A stretch of 64,000 nt of DNA from an uncultured Alphaproteobacteria bacterium (GTDB taxonomy: Bacteria; Pseudomonadota; Alphaproteobacteria; MPNO01; UBA2964): assembly GCA_951812775.1 (NCBI GenBank), contig OX638326.1, forward strand, positions 3,421,391 through 3,485,390, read 5' to 3'. The position numbers and the translations under genes are program-made. Shown here in pieces: positions 9,740 to 18,773 of this stretch. Below the pieces are notes generated by a model. That model was not told where the DNA came from, did no database searches, and was given only the letters and a program-made list of their open reading frames with translations. Numbering within the stretch: the first letter of the stretch is position 1; every line of letters begins with the position of its first letter.

Positions 9740-10537
9740 TTGTCGGCCCTTAGTGAAACCCAAACAACGAGTGATCTCCCTTCCGCAGAGCAGGAGGATT
9801 CCCGTGTCGACGTTCGGGAACTGGTCAAATCCTATCGACTAGGCGAAGACAGCATTGAGGTGCTGAAAGGGTTAAGTCTCGCTGTTGCCGCCGGCGAAAT
9901 CGTTTCAATTATGGGTCCGAGCGGTTCTGGCAAAACCACCTTGCTGAATTGTATTTCAGGAATTGACACTCCTGATGAGGGAGAAGTGCGTATTGCCGGT
10001 AATGTCGTTGATTACGATTCCGAGCGAGCAAGAACGAATTTGCGGCGTCACGATATCGGCATGGTTTTTCAGTTTTTTAATCTCGTGCCGACCCTGATGG
10101 TTCGTGAAAATGTTGCCCTGCCATTCTTGATCGCCCGAAAGGCGAATGATGACGCTGATGGTCGTGTTCAAACCCTTTTAGAGCGTGTTGGTATCGCAGG
10201 ACGCGCTGATCATCGTCCCTATCAACTGTCGGGTGGTGAAATGCAGTTGGCGTCAATCGCACGCGCCCTTGCACATCAACCTGCTGCAATCCTGGCGGAT
10301 GAACCAACAGGGAATGTAAATCCGGCTGTTGGTCGTTCGATTATGAACACGCTTCGCGACGTTGCTAAATCGGAGAAAACGGCGGTGTTGCTGGTGACCC
10401 ACAGCCCGGAACATGCGGCCTGGTCCGACCGGGTATGTTTTCTAAAAGAAGGGGTGATCGCCGCGGAACGTACCCACGATGGTGACGCTGAAAATGTGCG
10501 CCCAATTCATGAAACACTTTTGAAGCTAGGGATCTAA
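9740..10537 (+). CDS. ABC transporter ATP-binding protein (LolD/MacB type)
   Basis: 265 residues. Walker A is GPSGSGKTT (59-67), the signature is LSGGEMQ (163-169), Walker B is ILADEPT (184-190) and the switch His is H221. The D-loop reads GNVNP where the family normally has GNLD, so the usual Asp is Asn. TTG at 9740 is the only plausible start: an in-frame stop lies at 9719 and no ATG or GTG precedes the nucleotide-binding fold. Its partner permease follows directly. By family it would energise lipoprotein or hydrophobic-molecule export rather than solute uptake. Confidence 0.92.
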   Translation: MSALSETQTTSDLPSAEQEDSRVDVRELVKSYRLGEDSIEVLKGLSLAVAAGEIVSIMGPSGSGKTTLLNCISGIDTPDEGEVRIAGNVVDYDSERARTNLRRHDIGMVFQFFNLVPTLMVRENVALPFLIARKANDDADGRVQTLLERVGIAGRADHRPYQLSGGEMQLASIARALAHQPAAILADEPTGNVNPAVGRSIMNTLRDVAKSEKTAVLLVTHSPEHAAWSDRVCFLKEGVIAAERTHDGDAENVRPIHETLLKLGI

Positions 10538-10545
10538 CAGCAGCT

Positions 10546-12702
10546 ATGCTTTCAACGGCTGGATTGGCGGGACTTCTCGCATGGCGCAGTTTGCGTCATC
10601 ACCGTGTCGTTGCGATGGCCACAATTCTCGGCGTCGCGATTGGCATGACCGTCGTATGCGCGGTCCTGATTGTCGACAACAATACCCGCGCAATCGAAAT
10701 CCAAAACACGATTGAAGAAGTTTCAAGCGAGCAAAAGACCGAACCGGGCAAACTAACCGGGCAGCATCTTGGCATTCCCGCGATTAGCATCGCCCCCCGG
10801 ATTAAGAGCATAGGCTTCGAGCGCAATGGTAAAAAGACGGAGCATCAGCTCCTGCCGACACAGCGCGGCAAAGGAAGATTTGTTGGCAATGACAAAACCT
10901 TTGCGGCGCAGGGGGAAGAAGATTATGTGGCGATGCGGCTGGCTGTCCGTTTGGCGTCATTGCTGTCATTTCTGGTCGGAGCCGTCATTGTCTTTTTTAC
11001 GATGCGATTTTCAGTTGCGGCCCGGGCGCGGGAATTTTGTCTTTTGCTGTGTCTTGGCGAAAGCCGTGCGGGGGTTGCTGCATCTCTATTACTCGAAGCG
11101 GCTATCCTTGGCATCGTCGGAACAATCATCGGGCTTCTGATTTCGATGCCGGCCGGCCGTTGGCTGCTTGCCGAAGGTATTTCGACAACGGGGCAGAGAC
11201 CGGAAGGCGGCGGCGTTTTACCATGGTCTGAGTTAATCGCCATGACCGGCATTAGCGTGACAATTGCCTTGTTGGGTGTCGCAGGCCCTGTTCGGTCAAT
11301 CTTTCGTATGGAAATTGCCCAAGTGTTGCAGCCTCGTTTTCTCAGCGAAGATGGAGAAGGGCGCGATTTGAAGGCGACAGGCCTGTGGTGGTTACTGCCA
11401 CCCGCGATAGCGGCTGCTTATGTGCTGGGAAGACCGTTTCTGATTTCCTGGCTGTCAGTGATTCACTTTTTCCTGTTTAAGGCTGCTTTTATTACTGTTT
11501 TGGCTGCTGCGACCTTGTGGTGGGTGACGCCGCTGCTGCGCGGAACCATACGGCTGTTTGAAATTCTCCTGAAACCACTTCTCCCTCTCGAAGCTTTGTT
11601 GACGGGGCGAAGAATGCGCCTGGCGAGTAAGCAAATAGGGTTTGCCGTGATTGGTATTGTACTGGTGTTCAGCATGCTGACGGCGTTGCATGATATTACG
11701 CGTTCATTGAAAGATGAGATCGCCAGATGGGGGCAAGTTGCACTCGTCCCCTATATTTTTTACGAACGAACCTCTGTGCCCCAAGACCCTGAATCCTTTC
11801 GACGATTGCTTGCACTAAACGGGCTGGTGTTTTATCGCCTCTCGTCAAAAATTCCAGGGGCGTTGCCGATGCGGCTAGTCAACAGCCGGGACGTTAATCC
11901 CATACGTCAGGAATTAGGACGTCCATTACCGCAGCCAGGAACGGTCATTTTTTCAAAAACACTCGCCGCCCGCTTTGGTATTGCGGCTGGAGACGCTCTC
12001 ACCATTGAACAGAAAGATAAGACCCACAAATTCAAAGTAATTGAGATTTCAGATGATCTTGGATTTTACTCTGAGGATGGCAAGTATATCGACCTTCGGT
12101 CCTATGCTGTATTCAGTGACGGGAATCCGTTATTTGCCGGAAATTTGGAGCGAACACTCGGCCTGTACGGCATCGCACAATTTAAGGACGGCTCCCTGCC
12201 ATTATGGCGGCCTATTCGCGGTGATGCTCTTTATCCCTATTATTTGAGGACACGCTTTGGCTTAATAAGCGGTTATCGTCAAACCAGGGAAATAGATCGG
12301 GATTTTCTGATCTTTGACTTCATCTTGGTGATGACGGTTATCCTTGCCACCATCGGTGTCGCAAATACTTTGCTGATTCAGGTTCATGGCCGGGAACGGG
12401 AATTTTCTGTTCTTCGCACAATCGGCATGAACAGGTTTCAGGTTGTAAAAATGCTTGTCGCCGAAGGGCTGATCGTTGGGTTTGTCGGTGCATTACTTGC
12501 GGTGGTGATCGGCAATATTCTGGGTGCGGTTAGCGTCTCGTTTCTCGATTATTTCACCTTGTTCGACTACCGCTTTTTACTATCGCTCCCGGCGACTGGT
12601 ATCATCACCCTAATATGTGTCGTGACCTGTTTGATTGCGGCGATTTACCCTGCGCTCGTCGCAGCGCGTACCTCTTCAGCAGAGTCGCTGCATTACGAGT
12701 AA
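10546..12702 (+). CDS. FtsX-like ABC transporter permease
   Basis: 718 residues, with an N-terminal membrane segment (about 20-45), a cluster of segments around 130-300 and 360-400, an extracytoplasmic loop about 395-585, and a C-terminal FtsX-like block ending in PALVAARTSSAESLHYE. VHGREREFSVLRTIGMNR is the typical FtsX coupling-helix region, and a weaker copy (ARAREFCLLLCLGESR) sits in the first half, so the protein has the duplicated DUF214-type layout. It begins 8 bases after the ATPase gene and forms a transporter with it. No periplasmic adaptor or outer-membrane gene is adjacent. It converges on gph with a 6-base gap. Confidence 0.9.
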   Translation: MLSTAGLAGLLAWRSLRHHRVVAMATILGVAIGMTVVCAVLIVDNNTRAIEIQNTIEEVSSEQKTEPGKLTGQHLGIPAISIAPRIKSIGFERNGKKTEHQLLPTQRGKGRFVGNDKTFAAQGEEDYVAMRLAVRLASLLSFLVGAVIVFFTMRFSVAARAREFCLLLCLGESRAGVAASLLLEAAILGIVGTIIGLLISMPAGRWLLAEGISTTGQRPEGGGVLPWSELIAMTGISVTIALLGVAGPVRSIFRMEIAQVLQPRFLSEDGEGRDLKATGLWWLLPPAIAAAYVLGRPFLISWLSVIHFFLFKAAFITVLAAATLWWVTPLLRGTIRLFEILLKPLLPLEALLTGRRMRLASKQIGFAVIGIVLVFSMLTALHDITRSLKDEIARWGQVALVPYIFYERTSVPQDPESFRRLLALNGLVFYRLSSKIPGALPMRLVNSRDVNPIRQELGRPLPQPGTVIFSKTLAARFGIAAGDALTIEQKDKTHKFKVIEISDDLGFYSEDGKYIDLRSYAVFSDGNPLFAGNLERTLGLYGIAQFKDGSLPLWRPIRGDALYPYYLRTRFGLISGYRQTREIDRDFLIFDFILVMTVILATIGVANTLLIQVHGREREFSVLRTIGMNRFQVVKMLVAEGLIVGFVGALLAVVIGNILGAVSVSFLDYFTLFDYRFLLSLPATGIITLICVVTCLIAAIYPALVAARTSSAESLHYE

Positions 12703-12708
12703 ACAGGA

Positions 12709-13410
12709 TTACTGAACGTTGAAGCCGAGTGAGGTGAGGGCTGGTAATAACTCATCGAAATGCGAGATGATTATGTCAGCTTTCAATTCCTCAGGCGTAA
12801 GCGCGGTATAACCGAAATCAACGGCAATTACCGGAAACCCTGCATTTCGCGCTGCACCTACATCGGTTTCACTGTCACCGACCATAATCGTTTTGTTTGG
12901 TGATCGGCCCGTTTTTTCAATGACAGCAAGTAAATGGCTGGCGTCTGGTTTGCGGGTGGCGAGGGTGTCTCCGCCAATAACTGCATCACCAAAATAATGC
13001 GCGATCTGTAATCCGTTGAGAACCTGTTCGCTCATGTCCTGAGGTTTGTTGGTACAGACACCGAGCGCGGTCCCAAATTTTGACAAGGAGTCGAGTGCCT
13101 CCAGAACCCCCGGATAGGGACGTGAATGTGTTGTCGGTTCAGCTCCGTAATAGTCCAGGAAAAGATCAAAGCCAGCATTTATGCGGGCTTCTTCTCCTGT
13201 AATTTCCCGTTTTATAAAAGCAAGCTCAATAAGGTTCCGCGCACCGCCGCCAATCATGAGACGCGTCTCTGCCGGATCTAGCGTCTCCAGGCCTTCTTCC
13301 TCCAATACGCGATTTAAGGCGACATGAAGGTCTGGTAGCGTATCTACTAATGTACCATCTAGGTCGAAGATTACCGCTTGATCAGAGGTGTTCGGAGAGG
13401 GTTCAGGCAT
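12709..13410 (-). CDS. gph: Phosphoglycolate phosphatase-like HAD hydrolase
   Basis: 233 residues. HAD motif I is FDLDGTLVDT near residue 15, motif II CTNKPQ, and motifs III-IV KPDASH and VGDSETDVGAARNAG. The cap size and the VDFGY tail match the Gph subfamily, which clears 2-phosphoglycolate. Other small phosphomonoesters are possible because HAD specificity is hard to fix from sequence. It lies 17 bases downstream of argB on the same strand and may be the last gene of that operon. Confidence 0.87.
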   Translation of the reverse strand: MPEPSPNTSDQAVIFDLDGTLVDTLPDLHVALNRVLEEEGLETLDPAETRLMIGGGARNLIELAFIKREITGEEARINAGFDLFLDYYGAEPTTHSRPYPGVLEALDSLSKFGTALGVCTNKPQDMSEQVLNGLQIAHYFGDAVIGGDTLATRKPDASHLLAVIEKTGRSPNKTIMVGDSETDVGAARNAGFPVIAVDFGYTALTPEELKADIIISHFDELLPALTSLGFNVQ

Positions 13411-13427
13411 TGGCCGAGATTAGGCGT

Positions 13428-14375
13428 CTAACGTTTTTTACGACGTTTTGGCGCCTGTCGAATAAGCGTTCCGACACCATGTTCCGTAAATATCTCAAGG
13501 ATCAGAGCGTGCGGCACCCGACCGTCAAGAATAACAGCAGCCTCAACCCCGCCTTTGACAGCATCTAGGCATGTTTCCGTTTTCGGGATCATACCCCCTT
13601 TGATCGTGCCGTTACGGATATTGGTCCGGCCCTGACTTGCTGTCATCTCTGCGATCAGATTACTCTTTTTGTCGAGAACGCCCTTAACATCTGTCAACAT
13701 TAACAAACGAGCGGCGCCTACGGCTGCGGCAATGGCGCCAGTTGCCGTGTCAGCATTGATATTGTAGGTGACACCTTTGGGGCCGGTCCCAAGCGGTGCG
13801 ATCACCGGGATAATATCTGAGGAGGCAAGCTCCTCCAGAACGCTGGCATTAATTGCCACCGGGTCGCCTACGAACCCGAGGTCTACGACTTTTTCGATGT
13901 TGGAATCCGGGTCTCGCTTCTTCCGTTTCAGTTTCCGTGCCTGAATCAGGTTGCCGTCTTTGCCGGATAGGCCAATCGCGGTGCCACCCGCTTCGTTTAT
14001 GGCACCGACCACCTGTTTGTTGATACTGCCCGACAAGACCATTTCAACAACTTCGACGGTCGCAGCATCCGTAACCCGCAAACCATCGATAAAAGAGCTT
14101 TTGATCTTTAACCGTTCCAGCATGGTGCCGATTTGTGGTCCACCACCATGCACGACGATAGGATTGATCCCAACCTGTTTGAGTAAAACGATATCACGAG
14201 CAAAAAGTTTGGCGAGTTCCGGGTCGCCCATTGCGTGTCCCCCATATTTAACGACAAAGGTTTTCCCGGCATAGGCGCGCATATAGGGCAGCGCCTCGGA
14301 AAGAGTCCTCGCCTTTTCAAGCCGTTTGTCGTCGACGCTTTGTCCGCGCGAATTTTTTGTTTTAGATGTAGCCAT
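13428..14375 (-). CDS. argB: Acetylglutamate kinase
   Basis: Phosphorylates N-acetyl-L-glutamate, the second step of arginine synthesis. 315 residues; about 30 at the N-terminus and the basic tail (PKRRKKR) go beyond the core. Family motifs visible are [11 protein letters not shown] near residue 43, [10 protein letters not shown] (about 76-85), GLSGKDGNL and [10 protein letters not shown]. It is downstream of engB, an arrangement often seen in Alphaproteobacteria. argD and argF are elsewhere, at 48.3-50.3 kb. Confidence 0.97.
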   Translation of the reverse strand: MATSKTKNSRGQSVDDKRLEKARTLSEALPYMRAYAGKTFVVKYGGHAMGDPELAKLFARDIVLLKQVGINPIVVHGGGPQIGTMLERLKIKSSFIDGLRVTDAATVEVVEMVLSGSINKQVVGAINEAGGTAIGLSGKDGNLIQARKLKRKKRDPDSNIEKVVDLGFVGDPVAINASVLEELASSDIIPVIAPLGTGPKGVTYNINADTATGAIAAAVGAARLLMLTDVKGVLDKKSNLIAEMTASQGRTNIRNGTIKGGMIPKTETCLDAVKGGVEAAVILDGRVPHALILEIFTEHGVGTLIRQAPKRRKKR

Positions 14376-14404
14376 CGTGTTTCTCGTTTTAAACGCGCGG
14401 CACT

Positions 14405-15073
14405 CTATATGAATTGCTGCGGTGCTGCCAGCGCCGCGAGCGACGCCCGTAATTCCTGAATACCATTATTTTTGCGGGCACTTGTCGCGATAATATCAGG
14501 ATGACTGGCAGGGTGTTTCTTACGCTTGGCGTCAAAACTTCTGGAGAAATCAGAAAGGGCGCCCTTGGATACCTTATCGGCTTTGGTCAGGACTATTTGA
14601 TATACGACCGCGGCCTGATCCAACTCGTTCATCAGTGTCTCGTCGGATTCTTTGATGCCGTGGCGCGCATCAACAAGGAGGCACAACCTGTGAAGCGTGA
14701 CGCGTCCTTTCAGATAGTCATGCATCAGCGTGGTCCAGTCGCGAATACGGGATTTTGATGCCCTGGCATATCCGTAACCCGGCATGTCGACGAGCGTCAC
14801 ACGATCACCCAGATTAAAGAAATTAAGTTGCTGGGTTCTGCCAGGTGTCCGGGAGGTGCGGGCGAGGGCATTTTGACCTGTCAGCGCATTGATTAGGCTG
14901 GACTTGCCCACGTTAGAACGCCCGGCAAAGGCAATTTCAGGGAGATCGGGTGATGGCAGGTTTTCAAGCTCTGTCGATCCCGCAAAGAACTGGCAGTTTC
15001 CCGCGAAAAGTTTTCGCCCAAACTCAATCTGATCCTGATCGAAGGCAACACTGTCAACTGCTTGCTGTGCCAT
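14405..15073 (-). CDS. engB: Ribosome biogenesis GTPase EngB (YihA/YsxC)
   Basis: Small GTPase needed for 50S subunit assembly. 222 residues, with G1 GRSNVGKSS (51-59), G3 DMPGYGYA, G4 LTKADK and G5 ATSARK. It follows yidC on the same strand by 30 bases and precedes argB, continuing the rpmH operon. Confidence 0.96.
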   Translation of the reverse strand: MAQQAVDSVAFDQDQIEFGRKLFAGNCQFFAGSTELENLPSPDLPEIAFAGRSNVGKSSLINALTGQNALARTSRTPGRTQQLNFFNLGDRVTLVDMPGYGYARASKSRIRDWTTLMHDYLKGRVTLHRLCLLVDARHGIKESDETLMNELDQAAVVYQIVLTKADKVSKGALSDFSRSFDAKRKKHPASHPDIIATSARKNNGIQELRASLAALAAPQQFI

Positions 15074-15103
15074 TTCCCGGTCCCTGTTGGGACGATGGGT
15101 CGG

Positions 15104-16918
15104 TCAAGGGTTAACCTTGACCCCCATACGCCGCATGATGACCCACTGCTGGGCAATCGACAGAATATTGTTCCAGGCCCAGTATATAACGAGCCCGGCC
15201 GGGAAGCGCGCCAACATAATGGTGAAGATAAAGGGCAGGAACATAAATATCTTCGCCTGCATTGGATCGGCAGGCGCTGGGTTTAGTTTTTGCTGAAGAT
15301 ACATCGTGATCCCCATCAAAATGGGCCAAATTCCGATAAGCAAAAATTCCGGCGGATTCCAAGGTATTAGACCGAACAGGCTGAACAGAGATGTCGGGTC
15401 AGGTGCCGATAGATCCTGAATCCAGCCATAGAAAGGCGCATGTCGCATTTCAATCGAAACGAATAAAACCTTGTAGAGCGCAAAGAACACTGGAATCTGG
15501 ATCAACATTGGAAAACAACCAGCGGCCGGATTGACCTTTTCGTTCTTATAGAGCTGCATCATGGCTTCATTCATTTTGGCCCGATCATTTTGATGCCGAT
15601 CACGAATCTTGGTCATTTTCGGTTGCAGTTGCTTGAGCTTGCTCATCGCGCGATACGACTTGTTGGCCAGTGGGAAGAACGCAAGTTTTATGATGACTGT
15701 CAGGAACAGAATGGCCAGGCCGTAATTGCCGAGATAGTTGGCGAACCAAAGCAATACATAAAAAATCGGCTTGGTAAGAAAGTAGAACCAGCCGAAATCG
15801 ATGGCGAGATCGAATCGCGATATACCGAGATATTCCTCGTAAGAATCCAGAAGATTGACTTCCTTTGCACCGGCAAAAAGCCGATTGCTGACAGTGCCGG
15901 AGCTTCCTGCCTGGATAACTTTAGGGTCACCAAGATAATCGACCTGATATTTATCGGCCTTTAATTGCAGATTGTGGCGGAAGTTGGTTTGGATATCTGC
16001 TTTCTGGTCAGGAATGAGTGCCGTCAGCCAATACTTGTCGGTAATGCCAATCCAGCCACCTTTGCTGCGCTGGCTAATATTCTTGGCTTCCTGAACGTCG
16101 TCATAATCAAGCTCTTTTAATCGGCCATTAAAAACGCCTAAAAGACCTTCATGTAGAATAAAGAAACCAAGCGTTTGAGGCGTTCCCGTACGCGAGACCA
16201 GGCCATACGGATATAATGTGACGGCTTTGCTACTATTGTTCTCGACCGTTTGCGTGACGGAAAACATATAGTTTTCATCAAGAGCAATGGTGCGGATGAA
16301 TTTAAGGCCCTGGCCATTATCCCATCGCAAAATCATCGGCTGTTTGGGTGATAATGTCGTTCGGTCAGCTGTCCACACCGTTTCGGGGGTTGGAAGTTTG
16401 ATGCTGGAATTGCTCGAAACCCAGCCAAACTGAGCGTAGTAAGGGTTCTTGGTCCCCGTCGGTGACAGCAGCGTGATATTGGGGCTGGTTTTGTCCAATG
16501 TCTCCCGGTAGTCGGTAAATATCAGATCATCAATCTGACCACCTTTGAGCTGAATAGACCCGGTCAGTCGATCTGAACTGATCTGCACCCGCGGGGTTTT
16601 CTTTAAAATAGCGGCGCGGGCCGGCCCGGCGGGTTTTACGGGAACGCCGACGACGGGCGCGGTCGGTACCTGTGCTCCACTTCCCGGTACAGCGGGTGCT
16701 GTGGCTTGAGGTGTTGGTGCGGGAACGGTGGCACCATTACTGCTAGGGGCCGGGGGTTGCCCCGGAACGGTTGCAGGTTTGTTCTTGGCAGCCTCGATTT
16801 GCGCTGCCTTACGGGCGGCCATTTCTTTTTCAATCCGCGGCTGCTCGTAAAGAAACTGCCATCCAAGGAGGATCGTAACGGAGGCGACAACGGCCATTAT
16901 AAGATTACGCTGTTCCAT
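15104..16918 (-). CDS. yidC: Membrane protein insertase YidC
   Basis: Inserts inner-membrane proteins, alone or with SecYEG. 604 residues, Gram-negative type: N-terminal membrane anchor (about 7-24), Pro/Ala-rich linker (about 45-100), large periplasmic beta domain (about 105-355), then the conserved membrane core (about 370-585) with FPLANKSYRAMSKLKQLQPK and NPAAGCFPMLIQIPVF. It sits 5 bases from yidD and belongs to the rpmH-rnpA-yidD-yidC-engB run. Confidence 0.98.
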   Translation of the reverse strand: MEQRNLIMAVVASVTILLGWQFLYEQPRIEKEMAARKAAQIEAAKNKPATVPGQPPAPSSNGATVPAPTPQATAPAVPGSGAQVPTAPVVGVPVKPAGPARAAILKKTPRVQISSDRLTGSIQLKGGQIDDLIFTDYRETLDKTSPNITLLSPTGTKNPYYAQFGWVSSNSSIKLPTPETVWTADRTTLSPKQPMILRWDNGQGLKFIRTIALDENYMFSVTQTVENNSSKAVTLYPYGLVSRTGTPQTLGFFILHEGLLGVFNGRLKELDYDDVQEAKNISQRSKGGWIGITDKYWLTALIPDQKADIQTNFRHNLQLKADKYQVDYLGDPKVIQAGSSGTVSNRLFAGAKEVNLLDSYEEYLGISRFDLAIDFGWFYFLTKPIFYVLLWFANYLGNYGLAILFLTVIIKLAFFPLANKSYRAMSKLKQLQPKMTKIRDRHQNDRAKMNEAMMQLYKNEKVNPAAGCFPMLIQIPVFFALYKVLFVSIEMRHAPFYGWIQDLSAPDPTSLFSLFGLIPWNPPEFLLIGIWPILMGITMYLQQKLNPAPADPMQAKIFMFLPFIFTIMLARFPAGLVIYWAWNNILSIAQQWVIMRRMGVKVNP

Positions 16919-16923
16919 GACCT

Positions 16924-17187
16924 TTATTTTGCTTTCGTATAGGTGTTTTCAGTTGTTTCGGGCACCGGGTCATAGTCTGTTCCACCCCAGGGGTGGCATC
17001 GCCCAATTCGTTTTATGGCCAGCCAACCACCCCGGAACACGCCAAACCGCGTAACCGCGTCAGCGGCATAATGAGAACATGATGGCGCGTAACGGCAGCT
17101 CGCCGGAAATAGCGGTGAAATTACCCACTGATAGAGGCGGATAAAGCCACGAATAAGTGACCGGAAAAAGAACGACAAAAAGCTCAT
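16924..17187 (-). CDS. yidD: Membrane protein insertion efficiency factor YidD
   Basis: 87 residues with the family's conserved Cys-rich core ([19 protein letters not shown]) and GGTDYDPVP near the end. An amphipathic membrane-associated protein that assists YidC-dependent insertion. It is located between rnpA and yidC with only a few bases on either side, as is usual. Confidence 0.96.
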   Translation of the reverse strand: MSFLSFFFRSLIRGFIRLYQWVISPLFPASCRYAPSCSHYAADAVTRFGVFRGGWLAIKRIGRCHPWGGTDYDPVPETTENTYTKAK

Positions 17188-17190
17188 TTG

Positions 17191-17595
17191 CTACAGGCAT
17201 TCCTGTACTGCATTTTTGTCGTCGTTTGTTTCATCCCGCCATTTCCCCAATTTTTGTAACGCGTTTTCCAAATCGCCAATTAGAGCATCAAACTTTCGGC
17301 TTGGTGTAGCCGCCCGCCCAATGATGACATAATCGTGCCCTTCGGTTGCGTGATCTTTTAGCACGACATCCGCTGCAGCGCGAAGTCGTCGTCTCGCCTT
17401 GTTTCGAACAACTGAATTTCCGACCTTTCGGCTAACCGTAAATCCTACCCGAATATTGTCGGCAGCAGTGTCAGGATCAAGGGGGGACTGTTCCTGAGCC
17501 TGAAGGACAAGACCAGGCATGGCACATTTCTTTCCGCCGCGCGCAATGCGGAGAAATTGATGGCGACGTTTCAGGCGCTGAGGCGCCTCGGTCAT
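17191..17595 (-). CDS. rnpA: Ribonuclease P protein component
   Basis: Protein subunit of RNase P, which matures tRNA 5' ends. 134 residues. The RNR-type motif is seen as VGNSVVRNKARRRLRAA, after VGFTVSRKV. The start lies three bases after the rpmH stop. The C-terminus carries an extra acidic tail. Confidence 0.96.
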   Translation of the reverse strand: MTEAPQRLKRRHQFLRIARGGKKCAMPGLVLQAQEQSPLDPDTAADNIRVGFTVSRKVGNSVVRNKARRRLRAAADVVLKDHATEGHDYVIIGRAATPSRKFDALIGDLENALQKLGKWRDETNDDKNAVQECL

Positions 17596-17598
17596 CGT

Positions 17599-17733
17599 TC
17601 AGGCGGACAGACGTTTGCGGCCCCGGGCGCGACGAGTGGCAAGGACTCGGCGACCGCCAACGGTGGCTTTACGGGCACGAAACCCATGACGACGTTTACG
17701 AACGAGAACGCTCGGTTGATATGTGCGTTTCAC
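17599..17733 (-). CDS. rpmH: 50S ribosomal protein L34
   Basis: A 44-residue basic protein starting [20 protein letters not shown] after the initiator and ending [10 protein letters not shown], the standard L34 sequence. The start is GTG at 17733; a GGAG ribosome binding site lies at 17741-17744 with good spacing, and no ATG fits. First gene of the rpmH-rnpA-yidD-yidC-engB operon. Confidence 0.97.
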   Translation of the reverse strand: MKRTYQPSVLVRKRRHGFRARKATVGGRRVLATRRARGRKRLSA

Positions 17734-17773
17734 GGCAGAACTCCGCAAATTGGAGACGGTTAAAAAGAGGGGC

Positions 17774-17802
17774 TGTATAAGGTTTCAGCGCCATGAAGTC
17801 AA
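17774..17802 (-). promoter_or_regulatory. Probable sigma-70 promoter of the rpmH operon
   Basis: On the minus strand TTGACT (17797-17802) is followed after 17 bases by TATACA (17774-17779). This is a near-consensus promoter about 40 bases upstream of the rpmH GTG, and would drive rpmH-rnpA-yidD-yidC-engB. Confidence 0.65.
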
Positions 17803-17990
17803 TTCATTGCGCGACCTTAAATTCATCCTCATCACGTTTAGTTTAGCAGCAGTTGATTGGTTGGACCCCACACGATGACCAGATCAGTGTAGAATGACTA
17901 TGGTACATGCAAATGGGTAAAGAATTAGCGGGATTGGCTGGGCAGGTGTCTGATAGCCGCAGCACAGCTGTTTTTCTGGAGGAGAAGACC

Positions 17991-18752
17991 TTGGGTGACG
18001 AAGCACAAACCGGCGCTGCAGCATCGGAAGCCGCTGAAAAAAAGGGGTTCTCGCCTGCGAAGCTTATCCCCATCGTTGTCTTGATCGCTGGACTGGTTGC
18101 TTTTTTTGCCTTTGATCTTGATCGCTACCTTTCTTTAGAAGCCCTCAAGGAAAATCGCGAAGCATTGACGGGATGGGTCGCTGATACCGGCCTTATCGCG
18201 TGGTTGACCTATGCCGGAATATACACCCTCGTCACCGCGTTCTCGATTCCCGGGGGCGCGGTTATGACGATAGCCGGCGGCTTCTTATTTGGCCCCTTGT
18301 TGGGTGGAACCTTGACGGTGGTCGGCGCCACAGTTGGTGCAACGGCCGTTTTTCTGGCTGCCCGCTATGCTTTGGCAGACGTTCTAAGGGATAAAGCCGG
18401 CAGTGCAATCCGCAAAATGGAAGATGGTTTTAAGGAAAATGCCCTGAGTTATCTCTTGTTCCTGCGTTTGATACCGGTATTTCCGTTTTGGTTGGTCAAT
18501 CTGGTTCCGGCGTTCCTCAGTGTCCCGGTCGGTGTTTACATCATCGGTACTGCGATAGGCATTATTCCCGGTACTTTCGTTTACGCTTTTGTTGGTGACG
18601 GGGTTGGAGCCCTGCTTGAAGCAGGAGAGGATATAAACCTCGGCATCATTTTTGAACCGCGATTTCTGGGCCCCATTGTTGGTCTGGGAGCGCTTGCTCT
18701 CCTTCCAGTATTGTACAAGAAATTTAAAGGCCGCTCGGCCTCGCAAAATTAA
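17991..18752 (+). CDS. TVP38/TMEM64 family membrane protein
   Basis: Polytopic membrane protein of the DedA/VTT superfamily. It has hydrophobic segments at about residues 22-42, 70-100, 105-135, 165-205 and 220-245, and the typical SIPGGAVMTIAGGFLFGPLLGG and GTFVYAFVGDG motifs. I chose TTG at 17991 because GGAGGAG sits six bases upstream; an in-frame ATG at 17907 would add 28 residues but has no ribosome binding site. A MerA-like flavoprotein gene follows after 21 bases, a pairing seen in many bacteria. The transported or scrambled substrate is not known. Confidence 0.88.
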   Translation: MGDEAQTGAAASEAAEKKGFSPAKLIPIVVLIAGLVAFFAFDLDRYLSLEALKENREALTGWVADTGLIAWLTYAGIYTLVTAFSIPGGAVMTIAGGFLFGPLLGGTLTVVGATVGATAVFLAARYALADVLRDKAGSAIRKMEDGFKENALSYLLFLRLIPVFPFWLVNLVPAFLSVPVGVYIIGTAIGIIPGTFVYAFVGDGVGALLEAGEDINLGIIFEPRFLGPIVGLGALALLPVLYKKFKGRSASQN

Positions 18753-18773
18753 TAACCTTCCACGGAGTTTCCC

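Noticed and set aside
9046..9828. Long minus-strand open frame opposite the DUF2336 gene
   Set aside because: It is Ser/Arg-rich, has no family motifs, and is a shadow of the well-supported plus-strand gene.
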